Shown here: one piece after another, positions 17,377 through 26,074 of the stretch | How the letters are laid out: every line of letters starts with the position of its first letter | Numbering within the stretch: the stretch's first letter is position 1 | Assembly: GCA_947627245.1 (NCBI GenBank) | Contig: CANQVH010000007.1 | Coordinates: 1-64,000 of the forward strand | Origin: an uncultured Lachnospiraceae bacterium | Lineage (GTDB): Bacteria; Bacillota; Clostridia; Lachnospirales; Lachnospiraceae | DNA length: 64,000 bases | Direction of reading: 5' to 3' | Notes under the pieces: model-generated | Told to the model about the DNA's origin: nothing | Databases searched by the model: none | The model's input: the letters and a program-made list of their open reading frames with translations, nothing else | Position numbers and translations under genes: made by a program

Positions 17377-17541
17377 ATGAGCGAAGAGAAGATTAAAAAG
17401 GCGGCAGAGGCAAAGGCAGAGGAGAGGGAGCAGGAGAACGGATTTTCGGGCGAGCTTTCCGAGGATGATCTGGATGCGGTGTCAGGCGGGCTTTCGTTTA
17501 CCGCCGGACAGAATCTCACCGTGCCGAAAAACGACAGGTAA
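17377..17541 (+). CDS. 54-residue double-glycine peptide with a minimal leader
   Basis: A small gene with AAAAGGAGG and a 6-base gap before the ATG. The product begins with a highly charged Lys/Glu/Ala helix, then FSGELSEDDLDAVSGG, which matches the leader ends of its neighbours at 16241 and 17664, and finishes with a 16-residue polar core (LSFTAGQNLTVPKNDR). It lacks the roughly 40-residue helical domain the other two leaders carry. A hairpin follows directly. The shared GG motif makes export by the C39 transporter likely. Confidence 0.75.
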   Translation: MSEEKIKKAAEAKAEEREQENGFSGELSEDDLDAVSGGLSFTAGQNLTVPKNDR

Positions 17542-17545
17542 GAAA

Positions 17546-17569
17546 GAGCAGGCGATTGTTCGCCTGCTC
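17546..17569 (+). terminator. stem-loop after the 54-residue peptide gene
   Basis: GAGCAGGCG and CGCCTGCTC form a perfect 9-bp stem with a 6-base loop, 4 bases after the stop. It lacks a downstream T-run, so it may be an mRNA-stabilising or processing hairpin rather than an intrinsic terminator. Confidence 0.5.
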
Positions 17570-17663
17570 GATTGAATGAAATTCATTTCGTAAAAGTCAT
17601 GTTTGATTACAGGAACGTCAAAGCCGCTCCGATCGATTTGTGATAAAATTAGGAGGAATTGTT

Positions 17664-17930
17664 ATGGATAAAGCGAAACTGAGCGAAATAGCAGAAAAGT
17701 TAAAAGAGGTAAAATCGGCGGAGGAGCTGCTCGCCCTTTACCGTGAGTACGGCGTAGAAATGACTGAGAAGAAGGCAAGGGAGCTGTTTAACGGTACGAA
17801 CACGGATGGAGAGCTCGGCGATGACGACTTGGAAGGCGTTGCAGGAGGAATAAGCTGGGGAGATATCGCAGACTTGGCAAAGCGGTATGGACCTGATATT
17901 CTGAGAACGCTGATTCCGTTCGGGCTGTAA
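17664..17930 (+). CDS. nif11/NHLP-type leader peptide with a helical hydrophobic core
   Basis: An 88-residue precursor. The leader of 62 residues (KSAEELLALYREYGVEM, then ARELF, then GELGDDDLEGVAGG) is clearly homologous to that of the gene at 16241 and ends in a GG site. The core of 26 residues (ISWGDIADLAKRYG followed by PDILRTLIPFGL) has no cysteine. It looks like an amphipathic helix with a hydrophobic end, in the style of unmodified helical bacteriocins. The AGGAGG at 17651-17656 selects the ATG at 17664 rather than an in-frame start at 17640. Activity and target are unknown. Confidence 0.82.
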   Translation: MDKAKLSEIAEKLKEVKSAEELLALYREYGVEMTEKKARELFNGTNTDGELGDDDLEGVAGGISWGDIADLAKRYGPDILRTLIPFGL

Positions 17931-18045
17931 TAGAACCGGCCATGTCAGGGACAGAACCGGGACGTACATAAAAATGCAGGGTTTGGGAAGCGACGCTTGC
18001 GCGTTTCAAATAAATAGGAATGGAAATGAAAAGGAGAGAAAAAAC

Positions 18046-19284
18046 ATGCTGCAATCAAAGAAGAGAAACCACCTAGGGAAGAGACTGCTTGCTGTGCTGT
18101 TGGGCGCAGCTATGACGGTAGGAAGCTGCACCTGCGCTTTCGCGGAGGAGACTGATACTGCTGCCGCGGTCAAAACAGAAAGTATCCAGTTGTCTAATCT
18201 GCGCATCGTGAGCGGCGAGCAGGTGATCGACCTCAAGGGTCTCAGCTTGGATGTGGACGTCACCGGCACGGATGAGCCGGAGGCTTTCAGTCTGCATATG
18301 GATATGGATGGCGAGAAGTTAGTCGAGATCGGTTTTACCGGTACGGATAAGCTTGCGGTTCTGCATCTTGAGAGCCCGACCTTGGGTGTCAAGGATTATG
18401 TGATCGATGCGTCGGTTGTTCTGTCCCGTTATATGGATGAAGGGATCCAGTCGCTCGTTGGGATGCTTCAGAGCATTGATACGAAGGCGGTTGCGGACGG
18501 CATCATAGAAGGCATGAATGCGATCGGCGAAATGCCGGATATGCCGGAGACGGAGCTGGTTGCGGAAGCACCGGAGACGGAGCTGGTAGTCGCGGAGGAG
18601 ATGCCGGAGGTTACCGTAGAGGGCGACATCGCCGCTGTGATTGAGGAGTGCATCACCGGACCGGAGACCGTTGAGCTGGGCGGAACGCAGACCGGCATAA
18701 ACGGCGAGGAGATCAGCGTTGCAGACGGCACTTATAACAAGACAGAGTTCAGCTTCGGTCTGGATACGCTTTGCAAGATTCTGGATATGATTTATGTAGA
18801 CGGCGAGCCGGCAGGCATGAGCGATGAAGTGCGTGCAGAGATTGCAGACCTTCAGATTTCCGGAAGCGTTACGAAAGGCGCGACGGACGATCTGAACAGA
18901 CTGGCTGACGTCAATGTGAAATTCGACGACGGCAAGGGAGAGGCCGGTGACGTGCGTATTGCTGCGAACAAGGGCCTTGGCGAGAACGGCCAGACCGTTG
19001 ATGTTGCTCTCGTCGTGAACGACAAGGGCCAGTCGTTTGGCTTTAGCGTGAGCGCAGCAGAGGGCATGCACACGGGTGAAGCATTTACGATTGATTCCGT
19101 TGACATGGATAGCGCGATCACGTTGACCGATATGGAGGATGACGCGGTGGCCGAAGAGCTTTCCAATGCATTCAGCACATGGGGAATCGATGTGGTGAGC
19201 ACGGTGCTTGCGCCGATGATGTCTGAGATGATGGCAGATGCTGATATGGCTGAGGCTGCTACGGAGGCTGTAGCTGCGGAGTAA
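18046..19284 (+). CDS. secreted acidic protein of unknown function
   Basis: A 412-residue protein with a signal peptide (KKRNHLGKRLLAVLLGAAMTV, then a cleavage site near AFAEE). The mature part is acidic and low in aromatic residues, rich in Asp, Glu, Thr and Val, with a PETEL-containing repeat-like stretch near residues 165-190. No catalytic motif, anchor or sorting signal was recognised. AAGGAGAG lies before the ATG at 18046; the open frame extends upstream but without a ribosome site. It closes the peptide-export island, and whether it belongs functionally (for example as immunity or carrier protein) is unknown. Confidence 0.65.
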   Translation: MLQSKKRNHLGKRLLAVLLGAAMTVGSCTCAFAEETDTAAAVKTESIQLSNLRIVSGEQVIDLKGLSLDVDVTGTDEPEAFSLHMDMDGEKLVEIGFTGTDKLAVLHLESPTLGVKDYVIDASVVLSRYMDEGIQSLVGMLQSIDTKAVADGIIEGMNAIGEMPDMPETELVAEAPETELVVAEEMPEVTVEGDIAAVIEECITGPETVELGGTQTGINGEEISVADGTYNKTEFSFGLDTLCKILDMIYVDGEPAGMSDEVRAEIADLQISGSVTKGATDDLNRLADVNVKFDDGKGEAGDVRIAANKGLGENGQTVDVALVVNDKGQSFGFSVSAAEGMHTGEAFTIDSVDMDSAITLTDMEDDAVAEELSNAFSTWGIDVVSTVLAPMMSEMMADADMAEAATEAVAAE

Positions 19285-19634
19285 GTTCTATCTCTTTGAG
19301 TTTCGGGATGGTTCCGAGGCTTTCTGAAAGAACAGCAATAATGAAATAAAAGACAGGCGCGGACCGCATGCAGGAAGGACGTTTGATAGAAGCATTATTT
19401 TGCCGATATCAAATGGCGAAGTATGGCTGCGGTCCGGTTTTGTTATTCCGGCGGACTTCGAACGAGTAGCGATAATTTTTTTTTAAAGTTTTGGAATATA
19501 GTGTGGGAAATCACAGGAAAATGCGATATAATAGAAATAAGTTCGATGGACGGGGAGCATGAAGGCAGGACTCGATGACGATTATGCGGCGCGGGTTGCT
19601 GCGAAAGGCGTGGAAAGATGAAGGAGGAGAGAAG
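19285..19634 (+). other. gap of 350 bases with a long-loop inverted repeat and a possible promoter
   Basis: GGACCGCA (19361-19368) can pair with TGCGGTCC (19428-19435), followed by GGTTTTGTTATT. The 59-base loop makes it a weak terminator candidate for the secreted-protein gene. A TATAAT box at 19527-19532 could drive the RsbW-like gene but has no convincing -35. No gene was seen here. Confidence 0.4.
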
Positions 19635-20042
19635 ATGAAGGAGCTTACGATCGAGGCGAAAATCGAGAGCATACCGGGGGTGATAGAGTTCGTGGACAAA
19701 GAACTAGAAGCCCACGACTGTCCCTTGAAGACGCAGATGCAGATTGACATTGCGATCGACGAGGTGCTTGCCAATATTGCGAATTACGCCTATTATCCGG
19801 GCTCGGGTTCGGCGACGGTGCGCGTGGAGATAGAGGAAGATCCGCTGGCCGTAGTCCTCACATTCATTGATCATGGGATCCCCTACGATCCGCTCAAGAA
19901 AAAGGATCCGGATATCACGCTCTCCGCAGATGAGCGCCCCATCGGAGGTCTGGGCATCTATATGGTGAAGAAGAGCATGGACGATATTTCCTATGAGTAT
20001 AAGGACGGGCAGAATATCCTGACGATCCGGAAAAAGATGTAG
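19635..20042 (+). CDS. anti-sigma factor serine kinase (RsbW/SpoIIAB-like)
   Basis: A 135-residue HATPase protein. It has the N-box IDIAIDEVLANIANYAYY, a DHGIPYDPL box and the glycine-rich GGLGIYMVKKSMD lid, the standard arrangement of partner-switching kinases. AAGGAGG at 19621-19627 chooses the ATG at 19635; upstream in-frame codons are not needed. It is separated from the antagonist (4695) and phosphatase (5071) by the whole export island. It may phosphorylate that antagonist and hold a sigma factor, or act on another target. It is monocistronic, before the SOS-controlled uvrB. Confidence 0.85.
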   Translation: MKELTIEAKIESIPGVIEFVDKELEAHDCPLKTQMQIDIAIDEVLANIANYAYYPGSGSATVRVEIEEDPLAVVLTFIDHGIPYDPLKKKDPDITLSADERPIGGLGIYMVKKSMDDISYEYKDGQNILTIRKKM

Positions 20043-20097
20043 GATTGAAGTCCTGAGCTGCTTTGTTTTGCATGCGTATAGTGGAAGAAAACAGTAT

Positions 20098-20152
20098 AAA
20101 AAGTATAGACAAACGAAAAAGAACAAATGTTCTGGAAAGGTCTATACTTTTT
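20098..20152 (+). promoter_or_regulatory. uvrB control region: 13-bp inverted repeat enclosing a LexA (SOS) box
   Basis: AAAAAGTATAGAC (20098-20110) and GTCTATACTTTTT (20140-20152) are perfect inverted repeats. Between them, 20120-20133 reads AGAACAAATGTTCT, matching the Gram-positive LexA/DinR box core GAAC-N4-GTTC. TATACT elements at 20143-20148 and 20166-20171 are candidate -10 boxes. The position ahead of uvrB agrees with the SOS control of uvrBA known in Firmicutes. Confidence 0.75.
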
Positions 20153-20242
20153 ATTTTTTTTATGTTATACTCTGTGGGAAAGAAGTAAATGGATACTTTT
20201 TGAAGCGAAACATCCATAGTTCTCATGAAAGAGGATATTGTT

Positions 20243-22225
20243 ATGGAATTCAAACTACACAGCGAATACGCTCCCACCGGTGACCAGCCGCAGGCCATCG
20301 AAAAGCTGGTTCAGGGTTTCAAAGAAGGCAATCAATGCCAGACCTTGCTGGGCGTGACGGGCTCCGGCAAGACGTTCACGATGGCGAATGTGATTCAGGC
20401 GCTGAACAAACCGACTTTGGTACTTGCGCACAATAAGACGCTCGCGGCGCAGCTCTACGGGGAGTTCAAGGAGTTCTTCCCGGAGAACGCGGTGGAGTAT
20501 TTTGTGAGCTACTATGATTATTATCAGCCGGAGGCGTATGTGCCGTCTTCAGATACCTATATTGCGAAGGATTCCTCGATCAATGACGAGATCGACAAGC
20601 TGCGGCTCTCGGCGACGGCGTCTCTTGTGGAGCGAAAAGATGTCATCATCGTGTCGAGTGTGTCCTGTATCTACGGCATCGGCAGTCCGGAGGATTATAA
20701 GGATCTTGTGCTGTATCTGCGGCAGGGACAGGAGCGCGACCGGGACGAGGTGCTGCGGAAGCTGATCGATATTCAGTATGACCGGAATGAGATGGATTTC
20801 CACCGCGGCACGTTCCGGGTGCATGGGGATGTGTTGGAGATCTTTCCGGCGGATTCGGATGACTATGCGTACCGGATCGAGTTTTTTGGAGACGAGATCG
20901 ACCGCATCACCGAGATTGATGTGTTGACCGGAGAAATCCGCAGAGGACTTGATTTTATCGCGGTGTTCCCGGCGTCGCATTATGTCGTGCCGATGGAGAA
21001 GATTCTTGCGGCGGCGAAGGCGATCGAGGAGGAGCTGGCGGAGCGCGTCGCGTATTTTAAGAGCGAGGACAAGCTGTTGGAGGCGCAGAGGATCGCAGAG
21101 CGGACGAATTTCGACATCGAGATGCTGAGGGAGACCGGTTTCTGTTCCGGTATCGAGAATTACTCGCGGCATCTGGCGGGGCTTCCGGCCGGAGCGACGC
21201 CGCACACGCTGATTGATTATTTCGGGGACGATTTTCTGCTGATCATTGACGAATCGCACAAGACGATTCCGCAGGTGCGAGGCATGTTCGCAGGCGATCA
21301 GTCGCGCAAGACGACGCTGGTGGATTACGGCTTCCGGTTGCCGTCTGCGAAGGACAACCGGCCGCTGAATTTTGAGGAGTTTGAGAGCAAGATCGATCAG
21401 GTGATGTTCGTCTCGGCGACGCCGGGCGAGTATGAGGAGGAGCACGAGCTGCTGCGGGCGGAGCAGATCATCCGTCCGACGGGATTGCTGGACCCGTATG
21501 TCGAGGTGCGTCCGGTCGAGGGGCAGATCGATGATCTGATTGGGGAGATCAATAAGGAAACCGCCGAGGGGAACAAGGTACTTGTGACGACGCTGACGAA
21601 GCGCATGGCGGAGGATCTGACGGATTATATGAAGGAGGTCGGCATCCGCGTGCGCTACCTGCATTCAGATATTGACGCGCTGGAGCGCACGGAGATCATC
21701 CGTGATATGCGTCTGGACGTGTTCGACGTGCTGGTCGGCATCAACCTTCTGCGCGAGGGTCTGGACATTCCGGAGATTTCGCTGGTGGCAATCCTCGACG
21801 CGGACAAGGAAGGTTTTCTTCGTTCGTCCGTCTCACTGATTCAGACGATCGGGCGCGCGGCCAGAAACGCGCAGGGTCATGTCATTATGTACGCGGATGT
21901 GGTCACGGATTCGATGCAGATCGCCTTGGATGAGACGCAGCGTCGCCGCGAGATGCAGGAGCAGTACAACAAGGAGCACGGCATCACGCCGCAGACGATC
22001 AAAAAGGCGGTGCGCGATCTCATCAGCATCTCGAAGTCGATCGCGAAGGAAGAGCTGCAGATGGAGAAGGATCCGGAGTCGATGAGCCGCGAGGAGCTGG
22101 AGAAGCTGATTGCCGACGTGCAGAAGCAGATGAAGAAGGCGGCGGCTGAGCTGAACTTTGAGGCGGCGGCCGAGCTGCGTGACCGGATGATTGAGCTTAA
22201 AAAGCACCTGAACAGTATCGAGTAA
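20243..22225 (+). CDS. uvrB: excinuclease ABC subunit B
   Basis: A 660-residue UvrB of normal length, the damage-verifying helicase of nucleotide excision repair. Visible parts are Walker [15 protein letters not shown] near residue 40, the beta-hairpin region with [12 protein letters not shown], the [13 protein letters not shown] stretch, helicase motifs including RxGRAARN ([11 protein letters not shown]), and a C-terminal UVR motif ([17 protein letters not shown]) that contacts UvrC or UvrA. An ATG at 20225 is in frame, but the GAGGAT site and the conserved [15 protein letters not shown] start fix 20243. The LexA box upstream predicts DNA-damage induction. Confidence 0.98.
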   Translation: MEFKLHSEYAPTGDQPQAIEKLVQGFKEGNQCQTLLGVTGSGKTFTMANVIQALNKPTLVLAHNKTLAAQLYGEFKEFFPENAVEYFVSYYDYYQPEAYVPSSDTYIAKDSSINDEIDKLRLSATASLVERKDVIIVSSVSCIYGIGSPEDYKDLVLYLRQGQERDRDEVLRKLIDIQYDRNEMDFHRGTFRVHGDVLEIFPADSDDYAYRIEFFGDEIDRITEIDVLTGEIRRGLDFIAVFPASHYVVPMEKILAAAKAIEEELAERVAYFKSEDKLLEAQRIAERTNFDIEMLRETGFCSGIENYSRHLAGLPAGATPHTLIDYFGDDFLLIIDESHKTIPQVRGMFAGDQSRKTTLVDYGFRLPSAKDNRPLNFEEFESKIDQVMFVSATPGEYEEEHELLRAEQIIRPTGLLDPYVEVRPVEGQIDDLIGEINKETAEGNKVLVTTLTKRMAEDLTDYMKEVGIRVRYLHSDIDALERTEIIRDMRLDVFDVLVGINLLREGLDIPEISLVAILDADKEGFLRSSVSLIQTIGRAARNAQGHVIMYADVVTDSMQIALDETQRRREMQEQYNKEHGITPQTIKKAVRDLISISKSIAKEELQMEKDPESMSREELEKLIADVQKQMKKAAAELNFEAAAELRDRMIELKKHLNSIE

Positions 22226-22312
22226 GTCGAAGTGTCTGTGTGTTTGTTCGTTGTGACGGGTAAGGAACGAAAAGCATTTGCCGTATAGGGCAGCGGGGTG
22301 AAAACTGCATGA

Positions 22313-22320
22313 GGGGGGGG
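22313..22320 (+). promoter_or_regulatory. 8-G homopolymer as ribosome-binding site
   Basis: Eight consecutive G residues end 9 bases before the ATG at 22330, with no other Shine-Dalgarno sequence. It has the same design as the runs before 3251 and the minus-strand start at 34740. Confidence 0.5.
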
Positions 22321-22329
22321 ACATAAAAC

Positions 22330-22722
22330 ATGGATAATAGGGTCGCCTTTCTTATATGGACGCTGGCAGGATGTCTGGAAATCGGAGACGGGATACGCTG
22401 TTTTTTCAGCAAGGAACCAATCGGATACTTCGCGAACAGGAAGCGGCAGATCTTCCACATGTTTGAAGTGACGGATGTCCGGAGCTACAACCGTGCGACG
22501 GGGAAGCTGTGGTGCGTGTTTGGGATTCTCTTTATTCTGCTGGGGATTCCATGGCTGGTCGGGAAGGGTTCTGCGCGTATTCTCATTCCTATATGCGGCG
22601 TCCTTCCCTTGGAGATTCTGTCGTTTGTCATATACGAGCTGGGGATCAGCAGAAAGTACCGAAAAAAGCAGCAGGAAGGTACCGGAAAAAGCAGTGACTG
22701 CGGAACAGCCGAAAATAGATAA
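22330..22722 (+). CDS. small DUF3784-like membrane protein
   Basis: A 130-residue protein with three membrane helices (about residues 5-25, 60-80 and 84-105) and a basic, Lys-rich tail. The pattern FFSKEPIGYFAN followed by VTDVRSYNRATGKLWCVFGI is characteristic of small DUF3784/SdpI-like membrane proteins seen in Clostridia. Function is unknown. It lies between uvrB and uvrA. It starts behind an 8-G run, and the A-rich repeat tract before uvrA begins right after its stop. Confidence 0.62.
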   Translation: MDNRVAFLIWTLAGCLEIGDGIRCFFSKEPIGYFANRKRQIFHMFEVTDVRSYNRATGKLWCVFGILFILLGIPWLVGKGSARILIPICGVLPLEILSFVIYELGISRKYRKKQQEGTGKSSDCGTAENR

Positions 22723-22872
22723 AAAGCAAGCGATCAAAAAGGAAGACACAAAAAGCAAAACAATAAAGATAAAACAATAAAGACAAAGCAATAAAACAGG
22801 ACAATAAAGATAAAGCAATAAAACAATAAAACAGAACGACAAACTAAAATAATAAAACAGAAGAAAGAATGG
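22723..22872 (+). repeat. degenerate A-rich short repeats before uvrA
   Basis: About 110 bases within this gap are built from irregular copies of an ACAATAAAG / GCAATAAAAC-type unit of 8 to 10 bases. The composition is very unlike the surrounding GC-rich genes. No hairpin or promoter stands out. Confidence 0.6.
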
Positions 22873-22879
22873 GAAGCAT

Positions 22880-25720
22880 ATGGACACTTATGTTGACAAG
22901 AAGCAATACATCCGCATCCGCGGGGCGAATGAACACAATCTGAAAAATATCAGTCTGGATATTCCGAGAAATAAATTCGTAGTGCTGACGGGGCTTTCCG
23001 GCTCCGGCAAGTCGTCGCTTGCGTTTGATACGATCTATGCCGAAGGACAGCGCCGGTATATGGAGTCTTTGTCCTCCTATGCGCGGCAGTTCCTCGGGCA
23101 GATGGAGAAGCCGGACGTGGAGAGCATCGAAGGATTGCCGCCCGCGATCTCGATCGACCAGAAATCGACGAACCGCAACCCGCGCTCGACGGTCGGCACA
23201 GTGACGGAGATTTATGACTATTTCCGTCTGCTTTATGCGCGCATCGGCGTTCCGCACTGCCCGAAGTGCGGCAGAGAGATTAAGCGGCAGAGCATCGATC
23301 AGATGGTGGATCAGATCATGGAGCTGCCGGAGCGCACGAGAATTCAAGTGCTTGCGCCTGTGGTGCGCGGACGAAAGGGCGAGCATGCGAAGCTGCTCGA
23401 GCAGGCGAGGCGCAGCGGTTATGTGCGCGTGCGCATCGACGGCAACATGTACGAGCTCTCCGAGGAGATTAAGCTGGAAAAAAATATCAAGCACAACATT
23501 GAGATCGTCGTGGACCGTCTTGTCGTCAAAGCGGGGATCGAGAAACGTCTGACAGATTCGCTGGAGAATGTGATGCAGCTCGCGGACGGGCTGGCGCTTG
23601 TTGATATTCAGGACGGGGAGACTCTGAGCTTCAGCCAGAGTTTTTCCTGCCCGGATTGCGGAATCAGCATTGACGAGATCGAGCCGAGGAGCTTCTCGTT
23701 CAACAATCCGTTCGGGGCTTGCCCGGACTGCTTCGGTCTGGGGTATAAGATGGAGTTTGACATCGACCTGATGATCCCGGACAGATCTTTAAGCATCCTC
23801 GATGGGGCGATCGTCGTGACGGGCTGGCAGTCCTGCACAGACAAGGGGAGCTTCACACGAGCCGTGTTGGACGCGCTTGCGAAAGAATACGAGTTTGATT
23901 TGGGGACTCCGTTCGAGCAACTGCCGCAGGAGATTCAGGATATGCTGGTATACGGGACGAACGGCCGCGAGGTCAAGGTTCATTACCGGGGACAACGCGG
24001 CGTCGGCGTCTACGATGTGGCGTTCGAGGGACTGATTAAAAATGTGGAGCGCAGGTATCGCGAGACCGCGTCCGAGATCATGAAGCAGGAATACGAGAGC
24101 TTCATGCAGATCACGCCGTGCAAGACCTGCAAGGGCCAGAGGCTGAAAGCGTCCGCGCTTGCGGTGACGGTAAACGAGAAAAATATTCACGAGATCACGT
24201 CGATGTCGGTCGGCGATTTGCAGGTGTTTTTGGAACATATGAAGCTGACGAAACAGCAGGAGCTGATCGGACATCAGATTCTGAAGGAGATCCGCGCACG
24301 CATCCGTTTCCTTGTGGACGTCGGGCTGGAGTATCTGAGTCTGGCGCGCGCGACCGGGACGCTCTCGGGCGGGGAAGCGCAGCGGATCCGTCTCGCGACG
24401 CAGATCGGTTCCGGTCTTGTCGGAGTCGCATATATTCTTGACGAGCCGAGCATCGGTCTGCATCAGAGGGACAACGACAAGCTGCTCGCTACCTTGAATA
24501 ATCTGCGTGATTTGGGAAATACTCTCATCGTAGTAGAGCACGATGAGGACACCATGTATGCGGCGGATTATATCGTGGATATCGGTCCGGGCGCCGGAGA
24601 GCACGGCGGAGAGGTGGTCGCGATCGGTACGGCGCAGGACCTCATCAACTGTGAGGAATCGATCACGGGAGCCTATCTCGGGAAACGACTTTCGATCCCA
24701 GTGCCGAAGGTTCGCAGGAAGCCGAGCGGCTGGCTGGAAGTGCGCGGGGCGCAGGAAAACAATCTCAAGAAGATCAGCGTTCGTTTTCCGTTGGGCGTCA
24801 TGACCTGCGTGACCGGCGTGTCCGGCTCCGGCAAGAGCTCTCTCGTGAACGAGATCATCTACAAGCGTCTGGCGCGGGATCTGAATCGCGCGAGGACGAT
24901 CCCGGGCAAACACACGGATATGATCGGGAAAGAGCAGCTTGACAAGGTTATCAACATCGATCAGTCGCCGATCGGACGGACGCCGCGTTCGAATCCGGCC
25001 ACATACACGGGTGTGTTCGACCAGATCCGCGATCTCTTTGCGGCCACGGCGGATGCGAAGGCGCGCGGTTACAAGAAAGGACGCTTCAGCTTCAATGTCA
25101 AGGGCGGCCGCTGTGAGGCGTGCTCCGGCGACGGCATCCTGAAGATCGAGATGCATTTCCTGCCGGATGTGTACGTGCCGTGCGAGGTCTGCCACGGCAA
25201 GCGTTACAACCGCGAGACGTTGGATGTGAAATACAAGGGCAAGAGCATTTATGACGTCCTTGATATGACGGTCGAGGAGGCGCTGAAATTTTTCGAGCAT
25301 ATTCCGTCGATCTATCGAAAGATCGAGACGCTGAACGACGTCGGGCTTTCCTATATCAAGCTCGGACAGCCGTCCACGACGCTCTCGGGCGGAGAGGCGC
25401 AGCGGATCAAGCTCGCGACCGAGCTGAGCCGGCGCAGCACCGGGCGGACGATCTACATTCTGGACGAGCCGACGACCGGACTGCATTTTGCGGATGTACA
25501 CAAGCTGGTCGACATTCTGCACAGGCTGGCCGAGGGCGGCAACACTGTGATCGTGATCGAGCACAATCTCGACGTGATCAAGACGGCAGATTACATCGTC
25601 GACATGGGACCGGAGGGCGGAGACCGCGGCGGCACCGTGATCGCCGAGGGTACGCCGGAGGAGGTCGCGAAGAACCCGAAGTCCTACACGGGCCAGTATG
25701 TAAAGAAATATCTGCAGTGA
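22880..25720 (+). CDS. uvrA: excinuclease ABC subunit A
   Basis: A 946-residue UvrA of full length, the damage-sensing ATPase that loads UvrB. It has two ABC modules: Walker [15 protein letters not shown] near residue 33 with signature [14 protein letters not shown], and Walker [15 protein letters not shown] near 650 with signature [14 protein letters not shown] and [11 protein letters not shown]. Zinc modules are seen as CPDCGISID, then ACPDCFGLG, and as [10 protein letters not shown], then [10 protein letters not shown]. It lies 157 bases after the small membrane gene and downstream of SOS-controlled uvrB; the tandem suggests co-induction, unless the A-rich gap has its own promoter. Confidence 0.98.
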   Translation: MDTYVDKKQYIRIRGANEHNLKNISLDIPRNKFVVLTGLSGSGKSSLAFDTIYAEGQRRYMESLSSYARQFLGQMEKPDVESIEGLPPAISIDQKSTNRNPRSTVGTVTEIYDYFRLLYARIGVPHCPKCGREIKRQSIDQMVDQIMELPERTRIQVLAPVVRGRKGEHAKLLEQARRSGYVRVRIDGNMYELSEEIKLEKNIKHNIEIVVDRLVVKAGIEKRLTDSLENVMQLADGLALVDIQDGETLSFSQSFSCPDCGISIDEIEPRSFSFNNPFGACPDCFGLGYKMEFDIDLMIPDRSLSILDGAIVVTGWQSCTDKGSFTRAVLDALAKEYEFDLGTPFEQLPQEIQDMLVYGTNGREVKVHYRGQRGVGVYDVAFEGLIKNVERRYRETASEIMKQEYESFMQITPCKTCKGQRLKASALAVTVNEKNIHEITSMSVGDLQVFLEHMKLTKQQELIGHQILKEIRARIRFLVDVGLEYLSLARATGTLSGGEAQRIRLATQIGSGLVGVAYILDEPSIGLHQRDNDKLLATLNNLRDLGNTLIVVEHDEDTMYAADYIVDIGPGAGEHGGEVVAIGTAQDLINCEESITGAYLGKRLSIPVPKVRRKPSGWLEVRGAQENNLKKISVRFPLGVMTCVTGVSGSGKSSLVNEIIYKRLARDLNRARTIPGKHTDMIGKEQLDKVINIDQSPIGRTPRSNPATYTGVFDQIRDLFAATADAKARGYKKGRFSFNVKGGRCEACSGDGILKIEMHFLPDVYVPCEVCHGKRYNRETLDVKYKGKSIYDVLDMTVEEALKFFEHIPSIYRKIETLNDVGLSYIKLGQPSTTLSGGEAQRIKLATELSRRSTGRTIYILDEPTTGLHFADVHKLVDILHRLAEGGNTVIVIEHNLDVIKTADYIVDMGPEGGDRGGTVIAEGTPEEVAKNPKSYTGQYVKKYLQ

Positions 25721-25788
25721 GCGCGAAGCAGGAAACAGTTCATGCGCTTTGTAATTGCAGCAGAGTGAAATTGAAACACAAGGAAAAA

Positions 25789-25810
25789 GTCTGACCGAAG
25801 TCAGACCTTT
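25789..25810 (+). terminator. probable terminator after uvrA
   Basis: GTCTGAC (25789-25795), loop CGAA, GTCAGAC (25800-25806), then CTTTCC. A preceding A-run can extend the stem. The T-tract is short, so efficiency is uncertain. Confidence 0.6.
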
Positions 25811-25852
25811 CCCGGAAAGAGAAAAATTTGGGTTGAAAATGTTTGAGGGAGT

Positions 25853-25914
25853 ACTTGGCAGCGTGTGGGAGCTGCCAAGTGTGAGTTATGAAATATATCA
25901 ACTCCTCGTTGATA
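25853..25914. repeat. two adjacent perfect inverted repeats
   Basis: ACTTGGCAGC (25853-25862) pairs with GCTGCCAAGT (25871-25880) around an 8-base loop. TATCAAC (25896-25902) pairs with GTTGATA (25908-25914) around a 5-base loop. Neither is followed by a T-run. Confidence 0.6.
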
Positions 25915-26009
25915 CGTGTATAGTGTAAAAAATAAATGTGTTCAAATTATGTCCACTTTATAAAAAAAGAGGAAAATTAATTAAGAAATCCTTGCGAATG
26001 AAAAAAGAA

Positions 26010-26038
26010 TTTCCATTTCCGGAAATTTGTATTATACT
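26010..26038 (+). promoter_or_regulatory. promoter with palindromic operator candidate before the mreB homologue
   Basis: TTTCCA (26010-26015) and TATACT (26033-26038) are 17 bases apart. The spacer contains the perfect 12-base palindrome ATTTCCGGAAAT at 26015-26026, placed where a bound repressor would block RNA polymerase. Confidence 0.55.
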
Positions 26039-26074
26039 ACTATAAATTGAAGAAATCGAAAGGGGCAGGGAACG

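Larger units (their letters stand above)
25721..26074 (+). other. 354-base gap with three stem-loops and the mreB-homologue promoter
   Basis: The gap holds a terminator-like hairpin at 25789-25806, two further perfect inverted repeats at 25853-25880 and 25896-25914, then an AT-rich stretch and the promoter/palindrome at 26010-26038. These are listed separately. No coding sequence was seen. Confidence 0.7.

Noticed and set aside
17610-17640. GGAAC motif as an ECF -35 box before the second leader peptide
   Set aside because: No matching -10 element is found at the usual distance, and the motif is not repeated before the other peptide genes.
11255-17930. Classification as a lanthipeptide or sactipeptide cluster
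   Set aside because: No LanM/LanBC, radical-SAM or YcaO gene lies within the window, so no modification class can be assigned.
22750-22870. A-rich repeats considered as a CRISPR array
   Set aside because: The units are short, irregular and have no spacers of constant length.
23789-25564. Long open frame on the minus strand opposite uvrA
   Set aside because: It is fully contained within uvrA, has no ribosome site and shows typical antisense composition.
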